Shown piece after piece: positions 47,611 to 59,335 of a stretch of 64,000 nucleotides of DNA. Source of the DNA: Cryptomeria japonica (taxonomy: Eukaryota; Streptophyta; Pinopsida; Cupressales; Cupressaceae); assembly GCF_030272615.1 (NCBI RefSeq), contig NC_081409.1:531878291-531942290 (forward strand), in the 5' to 3' direction. Position 1 is the stretch's first letter, and each line of letters starts with the position of its first letter. Both the position numbers and the translations under genes were made by a program. The notes beneath the pieces were generated by a model. It saw only the letters and a program-made list of their open reading frames with translations, ran no database searches and was not told where the DNA came from.

Positions 47611-47650
47611 ATCTTAAAAATACCAATATGAAGCACAAAGTCTTTCAAAT
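47297..47650 (-). repeat. Five dispersed copies of AGCACAAAGTCTTTAA
   Basis: Copies lie near 47297, 47385, 47452, 47500 and 47631 on the plus strand, 50-130 bp apart. The core CAAAGTCTT is exact in all. Confidence 0.7.
47528..47606. repeat. (AT)n microsatellite
   Basis: About 78 bp of uninterrupted AT. Confidence 0.95.
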
Positions 47651-48064
47651 GACATTACGATCACCAATTCCTAATTCTAACAACAATAGTCAAGATATGA
47701 CACAAAATTCACAAGTTAACAATTTCCTCTACACTTTAATGATATTCTCTCAATGCACCTTTACTTGAATAAATAAGAATTTATAATGAAAATGACATAA
47801 GAACACTCTCACCATAAACCACAAATGAATCCAACATAAAGTCTGGATGCCAAAGATTTCTTCTTATTTCATCAAGTTTGTAAAATCACAAGAGGAACAC
47901 AAAGTTTCACTTTTGCACTTCATTTCAACAGAGTTTTGAGATATAGATTAAAGATAATAGATATCAATTACAAAGAGCAACCTCATATATATAGGAGAGG
48001 TGTGCTGAGAAAATCTAGGAAAAAATATGACAAATTTAAAGAAGAGTCCTAATTGAATTTGGAC

Positions 48065-51000
48065 TCATGCATTGTCTAAGTGCAAAATATAAATACAAAA
48101 TGACACTTCAAGTGTCCAAGGCTTATTAAAAAAAGAATCTACTATGAAAAATACTGTGTTGTAAGACACTCCATTTCGATCCCACTTCATGAATTCCTTG
48201 AACTTTTGTAGAACTACTTTCATTTGTTTTTTATTAGGTCCTTTAGTGTGACTTGTGATGACCTTGACATGGGTAATAGAATCTCCGAGGCTTATGTAAC
48301 ATTTCTTATACTTCTTCAAAAATGAGGCTAGATAATCCAAGTTTACTTGGATATCAATCAACTTATCAATTGAGTACAATGAGAAAGATTTCTTGTCGAC
48401 CTCTTCACCAATTAGTAGACTAAAGTCTTTGATGATGGAATCTTCATGAAGGGGCTTTTGGTTCTCATCAAGGAAAGTTCAAGGAAGAGATGAAATATTT
48501 TCGATGATGTCTTTGCCTTTATCATGAAATTCTTTTGGTTCTTTCCTAAAATCTTTGATAAGCACCTCAAGTGTGTTCATCTGATGTTCTAGTATTTTTT
48601 GTTGCTCAATGTACATAGCCCTTGAAGGGATCACTCCATTATCAACTAGAACATCTAACTAGAAATATTCTAACTTCAACCAAGAGTCAAAGTCCTTCTC
48701 ATGTATTTATGATTCATTTGAAAAAAAATTCAAAGTCTTATCAATTTCAACCTTTATCTCCTCCAGGTTGTTGACAAGAGTAACTGTTGAACATAGGAGA
48801 TGAGTTCCCTAGCTCAACAATCTATCCATCCATCCACCCACTATTCTCCCATAAGAATTTACCTGTTCAGCTTGTTTAACAACTTGGTCATCCATGGAAG
48901 AAGCGACTAACTCAATTACCTTTGATGAATTGGTAATCTTGATCAAAACCTCTATGAGTTGATCAACCTATTTCTTTAACTTATCTTTCTTCACCTTATC
49001 TTTATTGAAAATTACCACAAGATGTTGGAAATAAGTTTGAGCATCCTCAAATGCACCTTCATGTGTTTTTTTTCCCAAATCAATTCTTATGATGACATAA
49101 TCAATAGGATGCACTCTATCAAGATCTGTATCCAGGGGGGAATAGACATCTCCACATATTTGTTCTTTGATTCATCTACTTTCACCCTAGATAGAGTTTT
49201 ATCCTTTTTCTTACCCTTGGGTTTAACACACAGCAATTGAATAAAATTAAAATCATCTGGAGATATGGCTTTCTTTTTCCTCTTGGGAGTGTTAGACACT
49301 AACCAAGGTGGAAATGATGAATCTTCATCTACTCCAACAGTCAAAACTTGTGTAGCCAATTCCCAGAATTGAACACTAGTAGTAACAATGGCAGATGTAT
49401 TTGAGATGGTAGAAAGTTGTGGAGGAACTTAGGTTTCTGACATGAAACTTTCAAAATCTTCCAACATGGAAGAAGTAACCTTAGACAAACTAGAAAGGAA
49501 AACGGTATCAATATTGTCATGAGGTGTGTGAAGGGATGATTCACTAGTGGGAGTGGAAGGAATAAAATGGATTTGAGGAGCTTGTGAAGAAAATGACACA
49601 TTGGAGCTTAAAGGAATGGCATCAGTAACAGTGACTAAAGTAGTACCTATGATATCACATGATGTAAGTGGAATACCTTCATGCATCTCTTGAGAATGGG
49701 AAGTACTTGGGATTTTAGGTGCTCCTCTCATCATCAAATTCTCCTTGTTGTTGTTGTTGTTCCTTTTTGGGATCATCTTCTTGTTGTTGTTCATATTCAT
49801 TTTCTTCTTCATCTCCTTCATCAATCTCTTCTTGAGCTTGAGTCTCTTGAGTTGAAGACTCACCTCGACTCTTACCTTTTCCAATAGTGAATTTAAATTT
49901 CAGACTTTTAGGAGTTATAGGATCCTGTCTATTTTTGGTCTTTAACTCAAAATTCTTTCCCTTGGGCCTTGCATTATCTTCTTCAAATGATTTAGTTTGG
50001 AAAGGCTTCAACTGAACACCATGTAGATTTAACCAAGTAGTGGTATTATTAAGAATCCTTTGAAACCTAGCCCTTATAGAAGTATTCTCCTTTTGAGACC
50101 ATTAAATGAGAGGCAAAGGTAATCCAACAACTTTGTGTCTTTCATATGCAGGATCTAGGATGTCTCCATCATCTTCAAGATCTTCAGGAACCTCAGCAAG
50201 ATCAAAATTCTCAATTTGTTATATAGTCAAATGACAATAGTCGAATCTTTTAATATCCTCTTCAATTTTGCAATCTACCCATATATCCTCAATCTAATGG
50301 ATATGAGTGTAGTTCTTCTTAATCTTATTCTTCATACCCCTATAGTTGAAGTTCTTTTTGTCTTTGAATAATCTCATAGTCATTCTTCTCATCTCTTCCT
50401 CCATGGCACAAGCCTTGTAGATGGAATTGATGTAATATCTCCATATAATGATGGAGAACTTGAGACCTATCTTATGAGCTCCAAATTGATGGTCATGGAT
50501 AGATATCATTTGATGAGAAATCTCCATAAGGATGATCTTATCTAATGAATACCTCAAGAGCATGAATGGTTCTCCATTAAAGCATCCAATCCTGATATAT
50601 GTGAATGTGGAGAATTTATAGGAAAATCCAACCATAATCACTTACCACTTTCCATGCCTCATATGATACTCTCTTGTTCTGAAGATCCTTATCAAATAAG
50701 AACATATAATGAGTAAAGAAGACATCATTTACCCTCTTGAAATGGTGAAAACTCTCCTTAAGAGTTAACTGAGTGAAGTATTTCTAAACAAGAATTTGAC
50801 TCCTGTCACCTGTAGCAAATAGACCTGGAAAATGCCTCATTGAGGAAGCTACATAGATAAGATAAGAATTCATATATAATTTCAAGGTGGTAGGCACCTT
50901 GGTCAATTGTTCACATAGAGCATTTGCAATTTTCTTTCCCTAGTAGATCTTCTTCTTATTCTTCTTGGTGATATGAATATATTGATACATCCATTTGTGA

Positions 51001-51590
51001 TAAGTATTGGAAGGCCTTTTACTCTACTAAGAAGAGTAATGAGATCGTTGACCTTCTCAATGAAATCACTACGAGGAAAAGTTTCAGGCCATCTTGAAAT
51101 TGTAGGCCTAGGGTTATTTGACCAATTCTCATTCATATTCTTCCTGCATTTCTCTAATTTTTTATCAAAATAAGCCACTGTTGATTGCATGTCAATATCA
51201 ACATATTGATCTATAGGTGAACATTTAAAGATTGTATCAAAGAAATCCTCAATAAGCTTGATGAGTGTCTTCTTTCCATCAACATCCTTGAATAGACTAG
51301 TGGTAGGATCATACCTGTTGGCTAGGGCCAACACAAATTTTGGATTCTATGCAAACATAGGAAAGGTCATGAGCAAATGTATTTCATTGTTTATTGTGGG
51401 CTCCATTTTGTAGGACACTAGTGGTGCTTTCACTCTCTTAAAGAACTCATTGAGATCCACATGGCCAATCTCCGTATCTCTAATATTATCAATATTGGAG
51501 GACACAAATGAAGGAGGAAAAAATGGATGAATCTCTTGTTTCTTGAACTTCATTATTCTTTTACTAGGTGAAGGCTCTGTCATTTGCAAT
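48065..51590 (-). pseudogene. Large unknown coding region of the nested element, decayed
   Basis: On the minus strand from 51590, successive open stretches in shifting frames read as one protein of about 1,150 residues. The N-terminal part (to about 49990) is a globular-looking domain with segments such as SFVSSNIDNIRDTEIGHVDL, LALANRYDPT, YINSIYKACAMEEE and VPEDLEDDGDILDPAYE. An acidic, Gln-rich linker follows (about 49900-49740), then a Ser/Thr/Pro-rich stretch, a Lys-rich segment (NTPKRKKKAISPDDFN), and a C-terminal part predicted from heptads to form coiled coils. I cannot assign a known family and see no RT, integrase, protease or transposase motifs. The layout, globular domain then disordered linker then coiled coil, resembles that of the unknown frame in copia C (59336-62531), though I see no clear sequence match. 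Confidence 0.6.
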
Positions 51591-51723
51591 AAATGTACTG
51601 CAACATTAAAAGATCATCATTTGAAGTGATTAGTCTTCATAGAAATCTCCATTTGAGAGGATTAAACCATCAATCAATCACAAATTGATAAAAAAATCAT
51701 CAATTTGTATGTGTGTGTATTAG

Positions 51724-52894
51724 GTACAAATCAGACTTATAAGTCCGATTTACACTTCATATAAGTGTAAAAACCAAAAGTGGTGTATATCAGGCTTATA
51801 TCCCTAAAATACATCAAGGAGCAACAAATATCATGTAGGTGTAATTCTCCCTTGATTTACACATAAAAAAATATGTTGTTGTGCATATCAGATTTAAAAC
51901 TCTAATCAATACTCTAGAAGATCAAGTGACAGGTGTTGGGCGGGGTTACACACCCGAATGATGTTGTTCAAAGGAAAGACAAAACCATGGTGTCGAGTGG
52001 GCATAGAACCCTGATTGACACTGATCAAAGAAAGGACTAAACATAGTGTTAGATGGGGTTTCAACCTCGAGTGACACTATTCAAAAAGAAATCATAGACA
52101 ATAATATTGGTGATAGTCGGATTTCTAATCCTGATCACCACCAATCACTTCAAAGAGTGTGGTGGGTGTCGGGGTTACCAACCCGACTACGACCAACACA
52201 TTGCAATGGAAGATAGAGAAAGGGTGGGTTGGGGATACAACCTTGATCACCACCATAGCCATAGACTATGGTAGGGATTTGGGGTAATATCCCTACCCAA
52301 TATTATCACCAACGATAATAATAATTAGTGAAGATGGCACCACATACCATGAAGTATAAAACTTGGAAAAATAAATGGATGGATTGGGTATGAAATTCAA
52401 CAAATATCAAAGAAATATTTAGTATGTGTCGGTTTGTAAACCCAATTCATACCAAAAATTAACTAGGGCATGACAATATGAAAATACAAATCAAAAGCTT
52501 ATCAAAACAAAGCTTTTGAAAGTAAAATCTAGAAATGCAGTGCAAATAACATACCACAAATTCTGCAAATCAGGCTTGAAAGAAATCAAGCTCTTAACAA
52601 CTCCATGAAAATAATAATGAATTATTAGGGCATAAATCAGTAAATATATGGGTAAATAAACCCAATTAAAATAAACTCTCAAAACATTAATTGCAAAATC
52701 ATGCACCATTAAGATGTTAATTGAGCCTATATTTCCGATTTGCACTTAAATGACCAAAAAGGTGTAAATCAGACCTATAGGTCCGATTAACACTAAAATT
52801 GATTACCAAGGTGTAGAGTCGGGGTTAAAACCCGATTTGACACCAAGAAATCAAATATTGGTACAAAATTGGAGATAGAACCTGACTTTACACC
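51724..52894. repeat. Degenerate array of about 15 hairpins
   Basis: Imperfect palindromes with a shared plan, GGTGT-(A)AATC-GG(G) ... CC(C)GATT-ACACC, recur every 45-110 bp. Clear units are at 51724-51755, 52161-52199, 52761-52793 and 52810-52844. Many others are weaker (for example about 51785, 51930, 51990, 52040, 52105, 52215, 52270, 52425 and 52860). Loops are 3-6 nt. The array lies upstream of the large frame on its sense strand. Confidence 0.75.
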
Positions 52895-53115
52895 AAAATA
52901 GGGAAATTAACTTTTAAGTTAAAATTTTGAAATTTTAACTTAATGAGGGAATTTCAACATTGAATATCAAGTATTCAAAAATGAATGAGATGACCAAAAT
53001 GCCTCATTTACTTGACTTGAAATAAAAGAGGATGAATTATGAAAAATTCGTAGGGGTTGTCTTGTTTTCACACAAAATGAAAATAAGGACAATAGTTAGC
53101 TTTGCAAAGTTGCTA

Positions 53116-53478
53116 ATTCATTAAAAAATGCAAAGATGTGCCAAGCTTACACTTCCCTTAAAATTATTGCATTAATGATGATTAATGAATCACCCTCCAA
53201 ATGAATTTTTGACAATCCCAAACGTTTGTCAAATTTAACCTCTTGAAGGGCTGCCATTTCCTCTGCCAAATTGTTTGTACCATCCTCTATTTTTTTACAC
53301 CCATAGTAATAATATTCCTTGTCCAATCCCTTGCCACAAACCAATGCTCGAAGGACCCAGATTTCCCTTAGAGGCACCATCAAAATTTATTTTACACCAA
53401 TATTCCTCTATTTTTTTCCAAGAAACCTCCAAAGATCTATTGATATTCAGATTAACCCGATCAAGCCCATTCATAGGC
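53116..53478 (-). pseudogene. LINE RNase H, N-terminal part, 5'-truncated
   Basis: The minus strand shows INFDGASKG (first catalytic Asp), NNLAEEMAAL (Glu) and HLEGDSL (second Asp), spread over two frames because of an indel. This is the RNase H of a plant L1-type LINE. The copy starts here because the LINE was truncated at its 5' end on insertion. The rest of the domain is at 46988 and below. Confidence 0.85.
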
Positions 53479-53495
53479 CATTATGATTGCAAGAT
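53479..53495. repeat. 17-bp target site duplication of the LINE, 5' side
   Basis: CCATTATGATTGCAAGA, identical to 45701-45717. Confidence 0.9.
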
Positions 53496-55818
53496 TTAAT
53501 AGCATAGGAACATTTGGTATTGGTACTTAAAATGAATGTAGTATCTTAGAAGTGTTAAATATGTTATATCTCATGATTATCTTTTTTTGGTTTAAATAAG
53601 TACCTTCTTATGCTATGTTTAATGATAAGTCCTTATTTTAAGTAGGGTATGTTTCATGTATCTATATAGTTGTTGCATTATTAGTAATGATGTTAGGAAC
53701 CTTAGAGGACGTAGGTTAGATGTTATGATTTTATTCACACTTTTGCATTAGTGTTATGTTATCATGTTAATTTAAATGTATGAATTTACTTTAAGTTTAG
53801 TGTGACACTGTATCTCTTAAATTTTTTTTATCTCTATGATGTCTAGTTAGGTTGTTAGTTGGGTTTGTTCTCTAGGGTTTCTTGGTAGGCACTACAATTC
53901 CAATAGTCCAGACATGTCTATAGAAGCAATAGACGTGTCCCTGGGCTTATAGAGCTCCTCATAAAAAGCATTGAAATCCCACTAAGAAACCATGTCTTCA
54001 AGGGCAAGATCTCCTAGGAAGAAATATGCAATTTTCTAGGCGGTCTATAAAAACCTCACCTTTTGGGTGTAACAATAAGTCATGGTAAAACCCTTCTTAA
54101 ATACTCTTCTTGGGTTTAGATCATCAATGACATTTATTTGAAAAGGCATTGAATTCAAAAATTTCTTATTCCTTATTTATATTTGTACATTTCTGCATGC
54201 ATGTCTTTCATATTTTTTCTTCTTATGTTTTGATGGATGTCCATACCTTGTTTCACAACTCCCATTTTGACAAAGGAAAGAAGGATATTAGAAAAGATCA
54301 TGGAATTTGGATTTACACCTGCCAAGTTTTATTTACATAAAAGTCTTTTGAAATTATTTTCAATAATTTTTTTGTTGTTATGAATATCATGCAATTTAGT
54401 AGGCCATATTTCAAGGCAATTTATATGATCATAATGATTCTATTAGTATATGCCATGATGGTGTTAGTCAATTCCAACTGCATATTTCAAAATTTGAAAC
54501 AAAAGACATATTTTTTTGACTTCCAACATTAGTAAGAATTCTTATAGGCCTATAATAATATACCAACACTAATGCTTATCTATTATAAGGAAGTTAAGTG
54601 GCGGAACAACTTCATACACTAACCTTGAGAAGAGGGTAATGCAATTTTTTTTATAGATCGTTACAAAATTTATATAAACTTAAAAAAAGTAACAAAATAT
54701 CATGCATACAACAACACAACACAATGATTTATGTGGGGAAAACCCTTTCGGGAGAAAAACCCCACACTCCAAAAACAACTCAATAAATTATTCAACAATC
54801 AATAACATATTACAATATACTTGCAGAGCTAGCTATTCACAGGAGTACCACTAATTATAGACTCAAAGGTAACTCAATAACCATAAGACTCTTACACACA
54901 ACCTCTATCTCACACACCTCATATATAAGAGATACAATACAAGAAACTGTCAAATGATATTACAAAACCATGGGCTAAAACCATCCAATAAAGTAGAGCT
55001 GACCTTAACTCCATTCTAAATGCCCTATGACATGTTAAAACACATATCAACACATGTTCCTCCCTTTTATAGCTCATTTTTGTGTCTGATGCAATTTATA
55101 TTTCCTATTTTAAGAGTCCAAACTTATGGAGGCCATAACTTGTGAACAATATGTTCAATTGACGAACCGTTTCAAGTGATGGAAAGCTCGCAAAGTTCTC
55201 TATCACCTCATAAACATATACACTATTTATGCCCACTTTTAAGGGAATTTAGGAGCCTATAAAGTCCTCAAAATTAATTTTAAACCTTTCATCACACTTT
55301 CTAAAAATGGAAACTTTAATATCTTCAAAGCTAGCTATGATCTTGTGACAAAATTTATTGGCATGCTCATCTACCCAACCAAAAGCTTCGGGGAGAATTT
55401 CACACTGTATTATGCTCAAACAAAAACTTACTATAAATAGTAACCCCATGTAAATGCAAGGTTGAGACACCATTTTCCTAACATATAGGAGGTGGAAGCA
55501 CATGTTTAAATCATGATATGATTGATGAGTATTCCTAGTAAGAAATAAAAGAATTTATATGGAGATAGGTAGATAATAGACATCAACCATTGTTGCACCC
55601 TCTTTTGTACAATTCGTTCCAAATTACTATTACCATCTACAAAGGCAATTGCCACTACCATTAAAGTTATTTTCTCCCTTACAAGGTTTCTAAGATAAAA
55701 CTTTGTCAAATTGATTGAGTTTTTATGACTTTCTCGTAGGATATATTTGAAGAGCACATAGTTATATTGAGATGAGGTGGCATGCATCACTATAATAACA
55801 TTTTTTACAAATTTAAAC
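53496..55818. other. AT-rich sequence without recognisable genes
   Basis: Open stretches of 60-95 codons exist on both strands (for example minus strand 55249-55790), but none shows a known domain or sustained coding signal. A possible copia LTR fragment lies at 54640-55250. Confidence 0.5.
54640..55250 (-). mobile_element. Possible copia-type LTR fragment
   Basis: The minus-strand phrase GTGGGGTTTTTCTCC followed by GGGTTTTCCCCACATAAAT (about 54736-54768) is typical of the R/U5 part of plant copia LTRs. CTATAAAAGGGAGGAAC (about 55055-55071) would be its TATA region upstream. Ends were not resolved. Confidence 0.4.
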
Positions 55819-56994
55819 TATTACTACTTATCAAGTTGCCATTAGTTTTATGTTCAAAGTTATTCTATATACTCTAGTCAGTTATCTCTATTGGAATATT
55901 CAGTCGGTATGTATAGTCCAGTCGGTTATAGAAGAAAGTAGTCTCAGAGCGTAGTATACACCGAGCTGTCTATCAAGTATCATTCCATGTCTACCAAGAA
56001 GCAAAGATGACACACCGAGTTGATATACACCGAGTGAAACGTGTTACCAGATTCATTGAACCTGGACATACATATGGAAATGTGTTACAAGATCAAGGAA
56101 CATCTAACCGTTATCACATTGGTAATTGCACTTTAAGATTGTGTATGATTTTGAGGTCATCTAACCAATGAAATATTTTGCATGGTTATTCATTCAATAA
56201 AACATATTTGAATGGATCACCATCATAAGAGATCTATTTATACAACATGGATTAAGAATAGATATATACATGGAGCATGACAGAAAGGAAGATAGAGAAA
56301 TATATGAAGCAAGACATGTGAAAGCACTAAGTGTTATGACTATTATAGAGACACAAAGGTCACCGAGAAGGATTTTGGAGAACAGTCAAAGAACAGAGTA
56401 AACAAAAGGGTTTATCGAGTTACTATATGGGTTACCAAGGTATGCTATAAGCAAGGTAATCTTATTCTAAACACATAGAATCTGCTATAACATTTCAGAT
56501 GTAAAGTTGCAGATATTTGTAAAGATTTTATTGTAATATTTTGAAGTTGTAAGAGAAACCTTTAACAGGGTAAAAGACTCTAATCAAGTCTATAAATTGT
56601 AAAGCCTCTAACTAGGTGCAGCATTTAGATTAAGTGTTGGAAAATCCTTTAGCAAGGTAGATCTAATAGATCTTGATACTCCTAACAAGGTAAGCTATCA
56701 AAAATAGCTAAACATGTAGCTCTAACTGAGCAACCTTTATTGTTGCAGTAGTGAAGTTGTGGGTGCTATCCCCACTGCAATTTTTCTCTCTAACCAAGAG
56801 TTTCTGCATAACCAAAATATATGTGTTATGGAGTGAATCATGTATGATTGTTATCTATTTGTTTTAGCTTTATATTATGTTACTGCACTATTCGGTTTAT
56901 GCAATAACAGTAAAGTTATTGTTGAAGAAAAGTTTTGAAGTACTGATTCACCCCTCCCCTCTCAGTACATTAGCTTTCCATATTGGGCCTAACA
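55819..56994 (+). mobile_element. Copia C 5' LTR
   Basis: 1,176 bp. It starts TATTACTACTTATC where the 3' copy has TGTTACTACTTATC, so the terminal TG has mutated. It ends GGGCCTAACA two bases before a primer-binding site. Phrases of the type CTAACAAGGT recur in the last 450 bp, and CpGs are concentrated in ACCGAG, TCGAG and GTCGGT words. Confidence 0.9.
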
Positions 56995-56996
56995 AT

Positions 56997-57008
56997 TGGT
57001 ATCAGAGC
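56997..57008 (+). other. Copia C primer-binding site (initiator tRNA-Met)
   Basis: TGGTATCAGAGC, separated from the LTR by AT. Confidence 0.95.
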
Positions 57009-57056
57009 TTCAATCTTGGAAAAGGGTTTAACTACCTAAAGAGAAAGATCTTATCA

Positions 57057-58782
57057 ATGGAAGGCTATAAACAATCTCAGAGGATTGTGTATCTACAAGA
57101 AGAGTTGGACCATGCTAATCAAGTGATTGCAGACATGCAAAGGCAAATGCAAAAATCTCTAAAAGTGAGAAGAAGATTGTCTGATGATTTGCAAGACTCT
57201 CAAGAGTTAGTGGAACAATGAGACATCATCTGAGAATAGTATGTCTAAAGAGACTGGAGAAATGATTGGAGTATTTAAAGAAAAGAACAAAGCACTGGCT
57301 AATCAACTAAAAGCAATGAAAAGAGAACATGAACATTTTAGCACATAGATGACTGAAAATCTTGATGCATTGAGGATAGATGAGGATAAGGTAAGAGATC
57401 TAGAAAGAGAGAAACAACAACTTAAAGCCTTAGTATCTGATAAGAATGATGAAATCACAAGGATGACTAGAATTAAGAGTTGGACCATGCTAATCAAGTG
57501 ATTGCAGACATGCAAAGGCAAATGCAAAAATCTCTGAAAGTGAGAAGAAGATTATCTGATGATTTGCAAGACTCTCAAGAGTTAGTGGAACAATGAGACA
57601 TCATCTGAGAACAGTATGTCTGAAGAGACTGGAGAAATGATTGGAGTATTTAAAGAAAAGAACAAAGCACTGGCTGATCAACTAAAAGCAATGAAAAGAG
57701 AACATGAAAATTTCAGCACATAGATGACTGAAAATCTTGATGCATTGAGGACAGACGAGGATAAGGTAAGAGATCTAGAAAGAGAGAAACAACAACTTGA
57801 AGCCTTAGTATCTGATAAGAATGATGAAATCACAAGGATGACTGGAATTCAACAAAACCTGTCAGATCAACTAGGTTATGCACATCATGAAGCAAATCTG
57901 AAAGATGGTGAGAATCAAGCATTGAAACTTGAAGTATCAAGGTTGACCAATGACCTTGAAATAGAGATAAAATCCAAAGAAACACTGAAGAAGAGTTATG
58001 AAGCATCAAAGATGTTGGATGAGCAACTGAATACAAGAAGAACCAACAAAGATGCAGGACTCGGTTACAAAGGAAAAGACTCCACCGAGAAGGGAATCCA
58101 TACTACCGAGAGAGGAGAATCATCAAAGCAAGCTAGAATCAAGAAGAACATCAAAAGAAAGAAGCCTATTTGCAACTACTGTGGAAATCAAGGTCACACT
58201 ACCAACATGTGCCAAATCAGAAAAGGTAAGCAATCGACTGTCACTAAGTCCAATGGTTATTATTACAATTGCAATAAATATGGTCACACATCTAATAAAT
58301 GTAGGACAAAGTCTGTTAACAATTATCAGAAGGCAAAATTCAAAGGGTTTTGTAAAAACTGCAATAGATTTGGACACAGTACCAAGAAGTGTTGGCTTAA
58401 GCAAAAGAACTATATGTGGTTTGCACACCGAGCAAATACTAGAGGTTAAAGAGCTCACACAGATCCTTATCGATAGTATTCTGAAGTACCATGGGATTAC
58501 AATACAAGGATATGGTGTGAATGTTGTGGAAGATATGGACATATAAGTGCCAACTGCTTTATAAGGTTTAGGATGAACAACCAAAGATCATGGAGAAATC
58601 CTAGTATGGCATGTTTTCATTGTCACAAAGTTGGACACTTGGCTGGAGATTGCAGAGATCAGCCTAGAAAAGACACTAAGGAAATAAAAGAAAAATTAAA
58701 GATGATTTGGAAAAAGAAGGAAATTGTGTCAAATGAAGAAAGCACCTTACCTATCGAGTTAGGTGCACCTATTCCAAATTAA
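57057..58782 (+). pseudogene. Copia C Gag-like protein: coiled coil and five CCHC knuckles
   Basis: From ATG 57057 the protein starts with a long heptad-rich coiled coil (YLQEELDHANQVIADMQRQ; LEREKQQLEALVSDKN). A basic linker and five zinc knuckles follow, at about 58171-58212 (CNYCGNQGHTTNMC), 58264-58305 (first Cys replaced by Tyr), 58351-58392 (CKNCNRFGHSTKKC), 58516-58557 (CECCGRYGHISANC) and 58612-58653 (CFHCHKVGHLAGDC). Most copia Gags have one knuckle and no such coiled coil, so this is an unusual nucleic-acid-binding Gag. Frames: 57057-57221, then a one-base shift, then a frame that holds to 58784 with stops at 57346, 57721, 58447 and 58474. A 375-bp tandem duplication lies inside. 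It is not translatable as it stands. Confidence 0.85.
57100..57849 (+). repeat. 375-bp tandem duplication inside the copia C gag
   Basis: 57100-57474 and 57475-57849 are near-identical, with an exact offset of 375 bases (125 codons). Both copies carry the same one-base frameshift (GAACAATGAGAC) and the same stop (CACATAGATGAC), so the damage predates the duplication. Confidence 0.95.
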
Positions 58783-59335
58783 TTGGTAAAGGTATGAAGG
58801 GACTACATTCTCTCAAGGTTAAATCTTAACAGTTCCTATTTTTATTATGTACTTAAGTCAAAATCTGCATAGTTAAGATGTAGTAGTAAGTTTGAAATTC
58901 TATCAAAGTCTTTTGGAGCACTATACAGGAAACCTGTCAAGTCGGTGAATACAGGAAACCTGTCAAGTCGGTAAATGAAGTTTGGTTACTCGGTTAAAGC
59001 GCAAAAAAAAGGAGAAAGAAAGTTTAGTGGAACCGAGTGCATTTAATGTTTTTGACCTAACCTGCATGGAGCCTGATAAGGTATATTGTGTACTTAAAGC
59101 ATTTACACGGTCATTTTCACTTACCAAGTTTTCAAGAGAGCAAAGCAAAGCGAATCTAAGGTGATCAAACCTCCTACAAAGAAAAATTCAAGGTATTTAC
59201 ATCAATCTCAATGCATTGTTAATCTGGTTTATGGATCTTATCAAGTTATTATTATCTGCTAAGTGTGAAGCGTCTGTCGTTTGAAAATCATCAAACCCTA
59301 AGGATCTTTTGTTAGCTTTTATTTGAAATCTACAA
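58783..59335 (+). other. Spacer between gag and the second coding region of copia C
   Basis: No sustained frame. A 30-bp direct repeat, ACAGGAAACCTGTCAAGTCGGT, occurs twice at 58925-58971. A-rich and AT-rich otherwise. It may contain the leader of the second frame, whose ATG is at 59336. Confidence 0.5.

Larger units (their letters stand above)
46992..48064 (-). other. 3' noncoding part of the nested element
   Basis: No coding region. It holds an exact local repeat of about 25 bp around 47213-47250 (ACAATATAGAGAAGCAATA), the AAGTCTTT repeats, and a TA microsatellite. Near 47990 the minus strand reads CTATATATATGAGGTTGCTC, a TATA-like stretch. Confidence 0.5.
46989..53115 (-). mobile_element. 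Unclassified 6.1-kb element inserted in the LINE RNase H
   Basis: The LINE RNase H frame runs AWHIFAFFNEL before the gap (53116) and resumes KIFNQHCQISH after it (46988). CTA occurs at both junctions (46989-46991 and 53113-53115), which looks like a 3-bp target duplication. No LTR pair, polymerase, transposase or clear terminal inverted repeat is visible. Read on the minus strand, the contents are a noncoding part with a hairpin array, a decayed frame of about 3.5 kb, then a noncoding part with short repeats and a TATA-like run. On the minus strand the inner end reads CTCCTAG with a small stem-loop upstream, which also recalls a Helitron end, but the opposite end lacks TC. Confidence 0.65.

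Noticed and set aside
49681-49887. Plus-strand Leu/His-rich frame
   Set aside because: Antisense of the acidic Gln-rich linker of the large minus-strand frame.
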